Source of the DNA: Oscillospiraceae bacterium | Lineage (GTDB): Bacteria > Bacillota_A > Clostridia > Oscillospirales > Ruminococcaceae | Assembly (NCBI GenBank): GCA_017523995.1 | Contig: JAFWUX010000208.1 | Location: 1-64,000, forward strand | Direction: 5' to 3' | Length of the DNA: 64,000 nt | In this document: one piece after another, positions 16,389-25,285 of the stretch | Layout: each line of letters begins with the position of its first letter | Position numbering within the stretch: position 1 is the stretch's first letter | Position numbers and translations under genes: made by a program | The notes under the pieces: model-generated | The model's database searches: none | The model's input: only the letters and a program-made list of their open reading frames with translations | Told to the model about the DNA's origin: nothing

Positions 16389-17216
16389 TCAGCAGGTCGC
16401 CCGAAAATAATTGCGGTAACCATCCCCGTTGAAGAACAGATAGCCGTGCTGGAACTGAGAAGGATTGGAGAGATACAGGTCAACTGCATCGCGCACACTC
16501 TGCGTGACGTAGGAGGACATGTGATCCATTTCAATCAGATATTCCAGACCGGTAAACTGGTTCGGCTGAACGAGCACCTCATAGATGCTGTTCGGGAACT
16601 GCGGGGAATTGACGCGGTTCATAACGACTTCGGCAACCAGTGCTTTTTCCGCTTCCGGCACCCAGTCGGAGCCGTACTCATGACCGACAACATTGCAGAG
16701 CATGATATACTCGCGGTCGGTGACGGAAATTGCAAAACTTTCAGTATTCAGATCTTCGGCATCGGTCTGCGGTGCGGGTTCGGACGCTTCCTCAGCAGGA
16801 GAAGTGGTGGTAACCGGTGCTTCAGTTGCAACAGGAACAGTCTCAGTTACGGTTTCCGCAGGGGCTGCGGTGGTGATAGCTTCCGTTGTTGTTGTCTCTG
16901 TTTTCTTTGTTGCAGATGTATCGGTTGTCGTCGCAGCAGTTGTCTTTGATGTAGTCACCGTGGTGGATTTTGCGGTCACGGTGGTAGCTGCGGCAGTCGT
17001 CACGGTTTTCGCTTTTGCGGACGTCGCGGTGGTTACGAGGGCAGTGGTCTCGATCGAAGTTGCGGTAGTAACAGCTTCTTCTGTGACCTCGAGAATCTGA
17101 TCCGTCTGATCAGCTCTTGCGACCGAAAGCTCATTACCGTTGAAGGTAACTCCCCCGAGCATTCCGGCTCCGGCAAAGAGGCACAGGATTGCTGCTGCAA
17201 CCTTCCCTTTTCTCAT
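16389..17216 (-). CDS. Secreted cell wall hydrolase, SleB-like domain
   Basis: A 275-residue exported protein. ATG 17216 follows AAAGGATGAG; the codon before it is TTG. Residues 1-35 are a signal peptide. A Thr/Ala/Val-rich low-complexity linker spans ~45-165. The C-terminal ~110 residues match the SleB/CwlJ hydrolase domain: LCNVVGHEYG with the catalytic Glu, VAEVVMNRV.S..FP.SIYEVL, and a final HGYLFFNG. Such enzymes cut the glycan strand of peptidoglycan (often spore cortex). The threonine-rich linker suggests a wall-spanning stalk. Confidence 0.88.
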   Translation of the reverse strand: MRKGKVAAAILCLFAGAGMLGGVTFNGNELSVARADQTDQILEVTEEAVTTATSIETTALVTTATSAKAKTVTTAAATTVTAKSTTVTTSKTTAATTTDTSATKKTETTTTEAITTAAPAETVTETVPVATEAPVTTTSPAEEASEPAPQTDAEDLNTESFAISVTDREYIMLCNVVGHEYGSDWVPEAEKALVAEVVMNRVNSPQFPNSIYEVLVQPNQFTGLEYLIEMDHMSSYVTQSVRDAVDLYLSNPSQFQHGYLFFNGDGYRNYFRATC

Positions 17217-17281
17217 CAACTCATCCTTTCGTAAAAAGATACGTAGTTACACAGGGCAGTGTCCGCCTGTGCACGAGAATT

Positions 17282-17310
17282 ATTATAACATACTTTAGAA
17301 AAGTTTACAA
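17282..17310 (-). promoter_or_regulatory. Promoter of the SleB-like gene
   Basis: TTGTAA (17305-17310), 17 bases, TATAAT (17282-17287) on the minus strand. Confidence 0.75.
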
Positions 17311-17494
17311 CTCGATTACAGGATTTTCCATTTTGTAATCAAAAATCATTCTGTGGGTACAAATCAAAAACGTGCATCTTGCACAAAGAAAAGATGGATA
17401 AATTGTGAACAGATTGCATATTCTGACAATGACCGAAAAATGCGGTTATTTACATAGCAAATATATAGGTAATGTCAAAACGGGCCGGAATGCA

Positions 17495-17523
17495 TTGACT
17501 TTTTCACGTATCTATATTATAAT
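17495..17523 (+). promoter_or_regulatory. Promoter of the serine acetyltransferase gene
   Basis: TTGACT (17495-17500), 17 bases, TATAAT (17518-17523), 31 bases before the start at 17555. Confidence 0.85.
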
Positions 17524-17554
17524 AGAAGCAAATATTGAGCACGGAGGTCATTCT

Positions 17555-18514
17555 ATGCAGGATACATTCAATCAGAAAATCAGCGGGTTTGTTGATACTC
17601 TGCTGCAGGATTATCAGGGAGACCGCACGATTGACGCTGTCATTGCGTTCGATCAGCCGAACAAGGAAATCGTTATTGATATTCTCCAGAAGCTGCGCAA
17701 GCTGATTTTCCCGGGGTATTTCCGCGCGCATTCCTACCGTGTTTATACCATGCGGAATCAGACAACGATGCTGCTTGAGGATGTGATCTTCAACCTCAAC
17801 CGCCAGATTGCAATTGTTCTGGAGTACATCCCCGAGCTGAAAGAAGCGGGGAAGGAGGCAATTGCAAAGCGCGCCGAGGAGATCACTTTTGCGTTTATTG
17901 AGAAGATCCCGCAGATCCGCGCCTATGTCGAAACCGATGTGCAGGCGACCTTTGACGGTGATCCGGCTGCGTACAACAAGGATGAGATCATCTATTCCTA
18001 TCCGGGGCTGCTTGCGATTGTGACAAACCGCATCGCACACGAGCTGCATCTGCTCGGTGTGCCGCTGATCCCGCGCATCATGACCGAATACGCGCACAGC
18101 ATGACCGGTATCGACATTCACCCGGGCGCAACGCTCGGCTATTATTTCTTCATCGACCACGGCACCGGCATTGTCATCGGTGAGACAACGGAGATCGGCG
18201 ATAATGTCAAGGTCTATCAGGGCGTGACGCTCGGTGCTTTGTCCACACGCGGCGGGCAGTCGCTGAAATCGAAGAAGCGCCACCCGACAATCTGCGACAA
18301 TGTCACGATCTATTCCGGTGCGTCGATTCTCGGCGGCGACACGGTGATCGGCAAGGGCGCGGTCATCGGCGCAAACGCATTTATCACGCGCTCGATTCCG
18401 GAGGGCGCAAAGGTAAGCATCAAGAATCAGGAGCTGCGTTATCACTATGATTCCAAGACGCTTGCCCCTGCAACCGACCTCGACACCGATGACAGCTGGT
18501 ATTATATCATCTGA
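17555..18514 (+). CDS. Serine O-acetyltransferase (EpsC type)
   Basis: A 319-residue cytoplasmic enzyme that acetylates L-serine with acetyl-CoA, the first step of cysteine synthesis. The start at 17555 follows GGAGGT; the frame is open upstream but contains the promoter there. An N-terminal helical region (~1-180) is followed by a left-handed hexapeptide-repeat beta-helix: DIHPGATLG.YFFIDHGTGIVIGET, then VKVYQGVTLGA and ILGGDTVIGKGAVIGA. The DHGTGIVIGET and QGVTLG segments are the acetyltransferase active-site signature. The length and N-terminus resemble the EpsC branch of this family. It stands alone with promoter and terminator. Confidence 0.93.
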   Translation: MQDTFNQKISGFVDTLLQDYQGDRTIDAVIAFDQPNKEIVIDILQKLRKLIFPGYFRAHSYRVYTMRNQTTMLLEDVIFNLNRQIAIVLEYIPELKEAGKEAIAKRAEEITFAFIEKIPQIRAYVETDVQATFDGDPAAYNKDEIIYSYPGLLAIVTNRIAHELHLLGVPLIPRIMTEYAHSMTGIDIHPGATLGYYFFIDHGTGIVIGETTEIGDNVKVYQGVTLGALSTRGGQSLKSKKRHPTICDNVTIYSGASILGGDTVIGKGAVIGANAFITRSIPEGAKVSIKNQELRYHYDSKTLAPATDLDTDDSWYYII

Positions 18515-18530
18515 CCGTTTTCAATTAACA

Positions 18531-18572
18531 AAACACCGCACCTGCAAGTTACAAGCAGGTGCGGTTTGTTTT
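18531..18572. terminator. Bidirectional terminator
   Basis: An 11-bp stem (18535-18545 with 18555-18565) followed by TTGTTTTA, between convergent genes. Confidence 0.88.
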
Positions 18573-18579
18573 ATCCGGA

Positions 18580-19155
18580 TCAGGTGGCGGAATCTTCCGG
18601 TCTGCATTCACAGCGTGAGATAATCTCCTCAGGGATGCCCTTGCGCAGTTCGCAGAGCCGGTGCAGATCCTGCTCGATGTTTGCGTGCATGCCGGTTCGG
18701 ATCCACTCGGTGATCAGCCCGAAGCAGGTGCACTTGTAAAACTGGATCAGGATGCGCCTGTCATCCTCGTTGACGGTGTGATTCCGGAGCAGCGTCTCCG
18801 TGTAGGTTGTGACAACCGTTTCGCAGACCTCCCAGAGATAGTGCTCATACATTTCGCGGTTGACCGAGTGATAGATATGGAAAATCGCGCGCTTGTTCTG
18901 ATGCGCAAAATCGGTCAGTGCCTGCAGGCAGGTCTCGATGGAATCAACGTTCGGATACTTCTCAATGATCTGCGTCGCTCCCTCCATCATGATCTCCTCG
19001 GTCAGCGTCGGGATATCGGAAAAATGATAGTAGAACGTGTTGCGGTTGATGCCGCATTCCTCGACAATATCCTTGACCGTGATCTGTTTCAGCGGTCGCT
19101 CATCCAGCAGCTTGATAAATGCCTGCTTGATCGCATTCTTCGTAAAGTTCGGCAT
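18580..19155 (-). CDS. TetR-family transcriptional regulator
   Basis: A 191-residue repressor with AGGAG before the ATG. Residues ~6-50 form the TetR DNA-binding domain: IKQAFIKLLDERPLKQITVKDI, then ECGINRNTFYYHF, which is the recognition helix pattern. The remainder is an all-helical ligand domain similar to the DhaS/TetR_C type. Regulated genes are unknown; the calcium ATPase gene directly upstream in the same direction is one candidate, or the repressor controls itself. Confidence 0.9.
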   Translation of the reverse strand: MPNFTKNAIKQAFIKLLDERPLKQITVKDIVEECGINRNTFYYHFSDIPTLTEEIMMEGATQIIEKYPNVDSIETCLQALTDFAHQNKRAIFHIYHSVNREMYEHYLWEVCETVVTTYTETLLRNHTVNEDDRRILIQFYKCTCFGLITEWIRTGMHANIEQDLHRLCELRKGIPEEIISRCECRPEDSAT

Positions 19156-19179
19156 GATCCTGCTCCTTTCTGCACATCT

Positions 19180-19208
19180 ATTATAACATGAATTGGCGGA
19201 AATTTCAA
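19180..19208 (-). promoter_or_regulatory. Promoter of the TetR gene
   Basis: TTGAAA (19203-19208), 17 bases, TATAAT (19180-19185) on the minus strand, 25 bases before the start. Confidence 0.8.
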
Positions 19209-19214
19209 GCGGGA

Positions 19215-21854
19215 TTATACATGTGTGAGCTGCCGCAGCGGAACCGCGTCCTCTGTGCGCTTTCCCCCGCGGACGGAGAACGATGCGGCAACCGGAACTG
19301 CAAAGCTGAATCCGAGCGCCGTCAGCAGCACGGCAGGGGAGAGCGGAACTGTTGAAAACACGTTCTGCAGGACGGGCAGCATGACGGCAGCTGCAGTCAC
19401 CGCTGCAGAGAACAGCACCGCAAGGAGCAGTTTGCCGTTCGAGAAATAGGGGACGGAAAACAGTGTGCCTTCCTCACGCTTGCATTCAAAGACATGGAGC
19501 AGCTGCGAGGCAATCAGCGTCAGCAGAGCGGCGGTTCTTGCCTGCCCGAGACTGCCGCTCATGCGGAGAACCGTGGTAAAGCAGCCGAGTGTGGAGAGCG
19601 CGATAAAAATGCCGCGGAACACAATCCGCGAGAGCAGACCGCCTGCGAAGAAGCTGTCATCGGCTTTGCGCGGCGGCTGAGACATCAGATCGGGGGCAGG
19701 CGGCTCCAGCCCGAGTGCAATCGCAGGCAGACCGTCCGTCATGAGGTTGACCAGCAGAATCTGCGTCGGGAGCAGCACCATCGGCAGCCCCATGAGAATG
19801 CCCGCGAACATGGTCAGCACCTCACCGATGTTGCATGCCAGCAGATACCGCACGAATTTCCGGATATTTGCGTAGACCGTGCGCCCCTGCTCCACGGCTG
19901 CGACCATCGTATCAAAGCGGTCATCCAGCAGAATCACATCAGCAGCCTGACGGGTGACGTCTGTTCCGGTTTTGCCCATCGCGACGCCGATATCCGCCTC
20001 TTTCACAGCCGGTGCATCGTTGACGCCGTCGCCGGTCATGGCAGTGATATATTGTTTCGCTCTGCATGCGCGCACCAGACGCAGCTTATGTGCAGGCGTT
20101 ACACGCGCAAAGACGGCGCAGCGTTCGATTCTGTCCGCAAGCTCCGCATCGGAGAGACGGTCAAGCTCTGTACCGGTCATGGCGGAATCCGCGCGGGGGA
20201 TGCCTGCTTTTTTCGCAATGGCGGATGCCGTTTTGATGTGGTCGCCGGTCAGCATGATCACACGGATGCCGGCGCGCGTGCAGGCAGCGATCGCCTTTTT
20301 CGCCTGTTCACGCGGCGGATCGAGCATACCCATAAATCCGAGAAAGACCATGTGATCCGGCGATTCAGTACCGGCAGGGTTCGCTTGCTCTGCAAACGCG
20401 AGGACGCGCAGTGCATCCTCAGCCATGTGATCCGCCATGCAGGCAAATTCCGCGCGCTTCTGCGGTGTCAGCGGCAGATCGCTGCCGTGGCTGCGGTAAT
20501 AGGCGCAGCGCCTGAGGATGACATCCGATGCGCCTTTTGTCAGCGCGAGCCTGCCGGATTCTGTCTGACAGAATACTGTCATGCAGCGCGTTTCGCTCTC
20601 AAACGGGATTTCAGAGAGCAGGCGGCAGCGCGAGAATGCATCCGCCGTGACGCGGCATTTTGCGGCGGCAATCAGCAGCGCGGCTTCGGTCGGGTCACCG
20701 GTGATCTGCCACTCGGATTCGCCGGATGCTGCCGTGATCTCCGCGTGGCTGCAGAGCACTGCGCAGCGCAGCAGCGGCATCAGTCCGGAGAGTGTGTGCT
20801 GACTGCAAGGGCTGCCGTTCTGCATCACAGTGCCGGATCTCTGCCAGCCGGTTCCGGTGACGGAAAACGAGCCGTCCGGCACGGCGATGCGCTGTACGGT
20901 CATTTTGTTCTCTGTGATCGTGCCGGTTTTATCCGTACAGATCACAGATGCGCAGCCGAGCGTTTCGACTGCGTGCAGCCGGTTGACAAGCGCATGCAGC
21001 TTCAGCATCCGCCGGACGGCGAGTGCCAGCGCGATCGTGACCGTCGCGGGCAGCCCTTCCGGAATTGCCGCAATTGCGATTGTGATGCCTGTCATGAGCA
21101 TCTCGAAGAACGGCTCGCCGCGCAGCATGCCCGCTGCAAATACCAACACACAGACGATCAGGCAGATGACAGAGACCGTTTTTCCGAGCTCGCCGAGCCG
21201 CTTCTGCAGCGGTGTCTCGCTGTCGGTGATATCGCCGAGCATCTGCGAAATTCTGCCCATCTGCGTGGATTTTCCGATTTCGATGATGCGCGCCTCCGCC
21301 GTCCCGCGCGTGACGGATGTTCCAGCATAGAGGATATCCGCCCGCCCGATTTCATTGCTGATATCTGCATCCTGACTGGTATGTGCATGCTTGCTGACAG
21401 CCGCGGATTCGCCCGTGAGGATCGACTCCTCCGCGAACAGCTGCGATGCTGACAGAATCACGGCATCCGCCGGAACACGGTCGCCGGATTCGAGCAATAT
21501 GATATCATCCGGCACAAGCTGATCCGCAGGTATGACGGTCACCTTGCCGTTCCTTCGGACATGCGCGGACGGCGCTGTCATATTGCGCAGGGCGAGCAGC
21601 GTCTGCTCGGTGCGGTATTCCTGTATAAAGCCGAGCACTGCGTTCAGCACAACAATAACCGCGATTGTGACGGCATCCGCATTTTCGCCGAGTACCCATG
21701 AAACCGCCGCAGCCGCCAGCAGAACAAGTACCATAAAATCACGGAACTGCGAGAAAAATATCCGGATCGGGTGGGATTTTGCAGGCTCCTCCAGTGTGTT
21801 CGCACCGTACTGCGCCTGCCGCGCTTTGACTTCCTCATCTGTCAGCCCATGCAT
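19215..21854 (-). CDS. Calcium-transporting P-type ATPase (P2 type)
   Basis: An 879-residue membrane pump that exports Ca2+ using ATP. ATG 21854 follows AAGGAG. The order is: cation ATPase N-terminus (GLTDEEVKARQAQYGANTL), first helices, actuator loop with LTGES, the AAIPEGLPA segment in helix 4 typical of P2 pumps, the phosphorylated Asp in CTDKTGT, the ATP-binding domain, TGDGVNDAPAVKEADIGVAMG hinge (read in two parts), and C-terminal helices with NLMTDGLPAIALG. The Glu in PEGL and the Asn and Asp of NLMTDG are site II calcium ligands in SERCA-type pumps. It lies 50 bases after the spoVS terminator with no visible promoter. Confidence 0.93.
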   Translation of the reverse strand: MHGLTDEEVKARQAQYGANTLEEPAKSHPIRIFFSQFRDFMVLVLLAAAAVSWVLGENADAVTIAVIVVLNAVLGFIQEYRTEQTLLALRNMTAPSAHVRRNGKVTVIPADQLVPDDIILLESGDRVPADAVILSASQLFAEESILTGESAAVSKHAHTSQDADISNEIGRADILYAGTSVTRGTAEARIIEIGKSTQMGRISQMLGDITDSETPLQKRLGELGKTVSVICLIVCVLVFAAGMLRGEPFFEMLMTGITIAIAAIPEGLPATVTIALALAVRRMLKLHALVNRLHAVETLGCASVICTDKTGTITENKMTVQRIAVPDGSFSVTGTGWQRSGTVMQNGSPCSQHTLSGLMPLLRCAVLCSHAEITAASGESEWQITGDPTEAALLIAAAKCRVTADAFSRCRLLSEIPFESETRCMTVFCQTESGRLALTKGASDVILRRCAYYRSHGSDLPLTPQKRAEFACMADHMAEDALRVLAFAEQANPAGTESPDHMVFLGFMGMLDPPREQAKKAIAACTRAGIRVIMLTGDHIKTASAIAKKAGIPRADSAMTGTELDRLSDAELADRIERCAVFARVTPAHKLRLVRACRAKQYITAMTGDGVNDAPAVKEADIGVAMGKTGTDVTRQAADVILLDDRFDTMVAAVEQGRTVYANIRKFVRYLLACNIGEVLTMFAGILMGLPMVLLPTQILLVNLMTDGLPAIALGLEPPAPDLMSQPPRKADDSFFAGGLLSRIVFRGIFIALSTLGCFTTVLRMSGSLGQARTAALLTLIASQLLHVFECKREEGTLFSVPYFSNGKLLLAVLFSAAVTAAAVMLPVLQNVFSTVPLSPAVLLTALGFSFAVPVAASFSVRGGKRTEDAVPLRQLTHV

Positions 21855-21899
21855 ATTTCGCACGCTCCTTCCATGAGAAACGATATGCGGACGAGACAC

Positions 21900-21932
21900 A
21901 AAAAATGCGCTCCTCCCGAAGGAGAAGCGCAT
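21900..21932 (-). terminator. Terminator of spoVS
   Basis: A 12-bp stem with one mismatch and UUCG tetraloop (21921-21932 with 21905-21916) followed by T-run on the minus strand. Confidence 0.9.
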
Positions 21933-21946
21933 CACTGCTTTTGGTT

Positions 21947-22207
21947 TCAGCGCGGCTCGCAGATCAGCTTCATTGCTGTGCGTTCCTCGCCGTCGATTTC
22001 GATGCTTGCAAAAGCAGGAATACAGACGAGATCAATACCGATCGGAGCGAGATAACCGCGCGCAATCGCAATCGACTTGATTGCCTGATTGGCTGCACCG
22101 GCACCGACCGCCTGAACCTCAACCACATGCTGTTCCCGAATGACGCCTGCAATTGCACCGGCAACGGAGTTCGGGGTGGAATGAGACGATACTTTCAATA
22201 CTTCCAT
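21947..22207 (-). CDS. spoVS: Stage V sporulation protein S
   Basis: An 86-residue protein, full length for the family, with AGGAGGT before the ATG. The sequence MEVLKVSSHSTPNSVAGAIA and the GAGAANQAIKSIAIARGYL stretch are near-diagnostic of SpoVS, an Alba-like small protein needed for normal spore coat and septation steps in Bacillus and also present in non-sporulating relatives. It has its own promoter and terminator. Confidence 0.97.
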   Translation of the reverse strand: MEVLKVSSHSTPNSVAGAIAGVIREQHVVEVQAVGAGAANQAIKSIAIARGYLAPIGIDLVCIPAFASIEIDGEERTAMKLICEPR

Positions 22208-22321
22208 GGGTGTAACCTCCTACAAAATAAGATGAAATGATGACGGATTGTTTTACTGGGTTCCTTGGCTTGACAGAACGTCTGCTCTGCCTTCAGTTGT
22301 TCCACTGATATTGCCACTATC

Positions 22322-22350
22322 AGTATAATACATTTCACGAAAAAAGTCAA
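22322..22350 (-). promoter_or_regulatory. Promoter of spoVS
   Basis: TTGACT (22345-22350), 17 bases, TATACT (22322-22327) on the minus strand, 115 bases upstream of the start. Confidence 0.75.
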
Positions 22351-22369
22351 GCTATTTACGCGAATTTAG

Positions 22370-23134
22370 TCATTCTCTTGCAAAAATTGGAGCAATTTTG
22401 TTACAAATGCCGAGTTTGCTATCAATTTCCAGTACAACTCCGTTCAGGATGCAGGGGCCTCCTGCCTCCGTGAACTGCACCGGACGGTGAAAGCGCTGCT
22501 TGGCGATTGCCTGCTCCACATTGACGCCGAGAACGGATCTTGCGCCGCCGACCATGCCGACATCCGTGAGATATCCGGTTTTGCCGTCGAGGATTTCCGC
22601 ATCGGCAGTCTGCACATGCGTATGCGTTCCGATGACGGCAGATACTCTTCCGGCAAGATACCAGCCCATCGCGCGTTTTTCCGAGGTTGCTTCGGCATGG
22701 AAGTCCAGCAGGATATTCGGGGTGCCGAGCGTCGGGAGAATCTCGTCGATCACAGTGAACGGATTGTCGAGCGCCTCCATGAACGCCGTGCCCATCAGAT
22801 TGACCACCGCAACGGAATACGCGCCGCAATCAAGGATGCAGACGCCGCTGCCGGGGGCATCTCCGGGAAAATTGGCAGGCCGCAGAATGCGGTTATTCTC
22901 AAAGATTTCATCGCATTTCCGGCGGAAACAGTGATTCCCGGTTGTGATGACATCCGCGCCGCCCGCAAAGAGCTGCTCCGCGGACTGCCGCGTGATTCCG
23001 TTGCCCTTCGCGGAGTTTTCGCCGTTGACAACGATCAGATCGGCGCCGTACTGTCTGCGGAGCACCGGTGCCTGCTTCTGAAAATATGCAGTGCCCGCCT
23101 CCCCGACAACATCGCCGAACATCAGTATTTTCAT
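22370..23134 (-). CDS. ymdB: YmdB-family metallophosphoesterase
   Basis: A 254-residue protein with GGAGG before the ATG. It starts MKILMFGDVVGEAG and has VNGENSAKGNGI, TTGNHCF and DFHAEATSEKRAMGWYLAGRVSAV, then GTHTHVQTADAEIL, the metal-ligand set of the TIGR00282/YmdB family. B. subtilis YmdB hydrolyses 2',3'-cyclic nucleotides and affects motility and biofilm decisions. It is the third gene of a unit with a tyrosine recombinase and a small membrane protein. The gene ends close to the spoVS promoter. Confidence 0.93.
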   Translation of the reverse strand: MKILMFGDVVGEAGTAYFQKQAPVLRRQYGADLIVVNGENSAKGNGITRQSAEQLFAGGADVITTGNHCFRRKCDEIFENNRILRPANFPGDAPGSGVCILDCGAYSVAVVNLMGTAFMEALDNPFTVIDEILPTLGTPNILLDFHAEATSEKRAMGWYLAGRVSAVIGTHTHVQTADAEILDGKTGYLTDVGMVGGARSVLGVNVEQAIAKQRFHRPVQFTEAGGPCILNGVVLEIDSKLGICNKIAPIFARE

Positions 23135-23147
23135 GGGAACCTCCGTT

Positions 23148-23588
23148 TCAGGGCAGCTGCAGAATATAAGTCTGCAGCGGCTGCGGTGCTTCTGTCATCG
23201 CCTCGGTGACTGTGGTTGTTTCTGTTTCTGCTCCGATTCCGGTTTCGGGCGGGAGTTCCGCGCCGGGATCTGTTTCGCCTGCGACCAGATCGGTCAGATT
23301 CAGGACAAGATCACTGCCCTCCAGAATGGTTCCCTCATAGATCACGGTGCCTTCGGGCGTCAGCGGCATCGTGGTATCCGTTGTGACGGTTGTCGAATTC
23401 TGATCGCGCAGCACATCCCAGATATCGGTCTCGATATAGACCGGCTCCGGTCCCGGCGCCTCCGTGATCTCAGGCGCAGAGGACTGCTCCGTTGTTGACG
23501 GCTTTTTCGTCACCATGCTGAGGATACCGATCACGAGGATGATACCGAGTGCAGCGAGGATCACGGCAAATATTTCTTTGTGTTCCAT
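23148..23588 (-). CDS. Single-pass membrane protein with Thr/Glu-rich tail
   Basis: A 146-residue protein with AGGAAAGGAT before the ATG. One membrane helix (residues ~8-26, AVILAALGIILVIGIL) is followed by an acidic, Thr/Pro/Glu-rich exterior of low complexity with a WDVLRD segment. No known domain. It sits between the recombinase and ymdB (14-base gaps on each side), so it is cotranscribed with them. Function unknown. Confidence 0.75.
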   Translation of the reverse strand: MEHKEIFAVILAALGIILVIGILSMVTKKPSTTEQSSAPEITEAPGPEPVYIETDIWDVLRDQNSTTVTTDTTMPLTPEGTVIYEGTILEGSDLVLNLTDLVAGETDPGAELPPETGIGAETETTTVTEAMTEAPQPLQTYILQLP

Positions 23589-23602
23589 GATACTATCCTT
23601 TC

Positions 23603-24595
23603 CTATTTTTTCGGATTATGCATATGTTCTCCGGCAAGCGGATTGCTGTCGATCGCATCCTGCCGCTGTCTGCTGGAAAGATGCGTGTAGATCTCCGTTG
23701 TGGCAATGGACTGGTGCCCGAGAATCTCTTTCAGCGTCAGCATATCGGCGTTTCCGTGCTGATACATCAGTGTCGCGGCGGTGTGCCGGAGCTTATGTGT
23801 CGAAAGCCCTCTGCCGCCGAGCCCTGCCGCCGTCAGGTGATTTTCAACAATCTGCTGGACTCTGCGCCGGCTGATCCGGCGGTGATTGCGGCTGAGAAAC
23901 AGCGCATTCGGCTCCTCCGGCGGATTTTCACGTGCCGAGAGATAATCCTGCAAAGCGGAAAGGCATGCGTCATTGAGGTAGACAATGCGTTCCTTGCTGC
24001 CTTTACCGAGCACGCGCACCTGCCGGTTGAAGAAATCGACATCGCCGACGTTCATGCCGACAAGCTCCGCAAGACGGAATCCGCAGTTGAGAAACAGTGT
24101 GATGATGCAGTAATCGCGGAGTTTTTCAGGCGATTCCTTTTCCTCCTCGGCGGTGTGCAGCATCCGCTGACTTTCCTCGAGTGTCAGGAAACGCGGCAGT
24201 GCTTTTTTGACGCTCGGCAGTTCGAGATTCTGACAGGGATCGGCTTTGAGCATGCCCTTTGTCTTGGTCAGATATTTGAACAGACTGCGGACAGCGCTCA
24301 GTCTGCGGGAGACAGAGCGCGCGGTATTGCCGCGGGTGTCGCGCAGATAGCGGATGTAGTCATAGAGCACTGCAACCGTGACCGCTTCGATCTCGGAAAA
24401 AGGCATATCCGCGATTTCCGTCTCACCGACATCGGAAACAGGGTGTTTGCCGCCAATACAGTGCAGCCAGCGCAGAAAGAGGCAGATATCATTATAGTAT
24501 TCCGTGACCGTGCGCTTTGCCTTGCCGCGGATCACATCGAGATAGGTCAGATAGTCGCTGAGAAACAGCGGAATCTGTGTGCGGTCGATCTCCAT
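23603..24595 (-). CDS. Tyrosine recombinase, XerC/XerD type
   Basis: A 330-residue site-specific recombinase with AAGGAGG before the ATG. Residues ~8-120 are the SAM-like core-binding domain; the catalytic domain has the first Arg in NCGFRLAELVGM, the Lys in GKGSKER, HKLRHTAATLM with His and second Arg, GHQSIATTEIYTH with the late His, and the tyrosine nucleophile there. The ordinary chromosomal context (with ymdB) and length suggest a XerC/XerD-like chromosome dimer resolvase rather than a phage integrase. No attachment repeats are seen nearby. Confidence 0.92.
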   Translation of the reverse strand: MEIDRTQIPLFLSDYLTYLDVIRGKAKRTVTEYYNDICLFLRWLHCIGGKHPVSDVGETEIADMPFSEIEAVTVAVLYDYIRYLRDTRGNTARSVSRRLSAVRSLFKYLTKTKGMLKADPCQNLELPSVKKALPRFLTLEESQRMLHTAEEEKESPEKLRDYCIITLFLNCGFRLAELVGMNVGDVDFFNRQVRVLGKGSKERIVYLNDACLSALQDYLSARENPPEEPNALFLSRNHRRISRRRVQQIVENHLTAAGLGGRGLSTHKLRHTAATLMYQHGNADMLTLKEILGHQSIATTEIYTHLSSRQRQDAIDSNPLAGEHMHNPKK

Positions 24596-24649
24596 ATCTG
24601 CGCCTCCTTTTCAGTTTTCTTTCTAATATTGCAGATAAGAAAAGAATTA

Positions 24650-25105
24650 TTATCTTTCTGCAACGAATCGGGCAAGTTCAACATTGCCGTCAGTTTCAGC
24701 GGATACGATACGAAACCCGCATTTTTCAGTGTAGAACTTCACATTTTCTTTCTTTTCCACAGGCGTGACCAACGTGATCTTCACCCAATCATCATAAAGA
24801 GCCTTTACAAACCGAACCGCTTGTGTACCCAGTCTTTTGCCCTGATATTCCGGAACGATACACAGGCAGGTGATCTCATATACGCTTGTTTCCAGCATTT
24901 TACAGGAAACACATCCAACCGGTTTCCTGTCACACAGAATGATATATTTCGGATGCTCTCTGATTGATGCTTCCATCATTCCGAGCGTTTTGCCGTATCC
25001 GGGGCATGCGCCAAATCTCTTGTAATCGCTGTAAAATGCAGCATTGTAAATATTTATCAGCATTTGAGCATCTTCTGCTTCGGCTTTTCGATATTCAATG
25101 GTCAC
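24650..25105 (-). CDS. GNAT-family N-acetyltransferase
   Basis: A 151-residue enzyme starting with GTG (25105), with AAAGGAG ten bases upstream. The GNAT core is seen as an N-terminal IEYRKAEAEDA, the strand ITCLCIVPEYQGKRLG with the acetyl-CoA-binding Q/R-x-x-G-x-G/A loop (QGKRLG), and KFYTEKCGFR near the end. Substrate unknown. Single gene with its own promoter. Confidence 0.9.
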   Translation of the reverse strand: MTIEYRKAEAEDAQMLINIYNAAFYSDYKRFGACPGYGKTLGMMEASIREHPKYIILCDRKPVGCVSCKMLETSVYEITCLCIVPEYQGKRLGTQAVRFVKALYDDWVKITLVTPVEKKENVKFYTEKCGFRIVSAETDGNVELARFVAER

Positions 25106-25160
25106 AGTTTGTCAGCTCCTTTGATCGCGCAGTAAAATGCCAGAAACGGACTGTGCTATT

Positions 25161-25189
25161 ATTATACTGCAAAAAGCCGGATTTTGCAA
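25161..25189 (-). promoter_or_regulatory. Promoter of the GNAT gene
   Basis: TTGCAA (25184-25189), 17 bases, TATAAT (25161-25166) on the minus strand. Confidence 0.75.
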
Positions 25190-25240
25190 GTGCTGCCACA
25201 GAAATGTTACAAATTCTGCAAAATCTGCGGAAATACAACA

Positions 25241-25274
25241 AAAACACCGCAGAATCCGGCGGCGGATTCTGCGG
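25241..25274 (-). terminator. Terminator of the AraC-GGDEF gene
   Basis: A 12-bp stem (25263-25274 with 25247-25258) followed by GTTTTTG on the minus strand. Confidence 0.88.
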
Positions 25275-25285
25275 CTATCAAAGGA

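Noticed and set aside
19494..21452. A 652-codon plus-strand ORF opposite the calcium ATPase
   Set aside because: Shadow ORF in GC-rich codons; the ATPase has all P-type motifs.
23603..24595. Phage or island integrase
   Set aside because: The recombinase sits with ymdB in a core-like operon, no tRNA or attachment repeats adjoin it.
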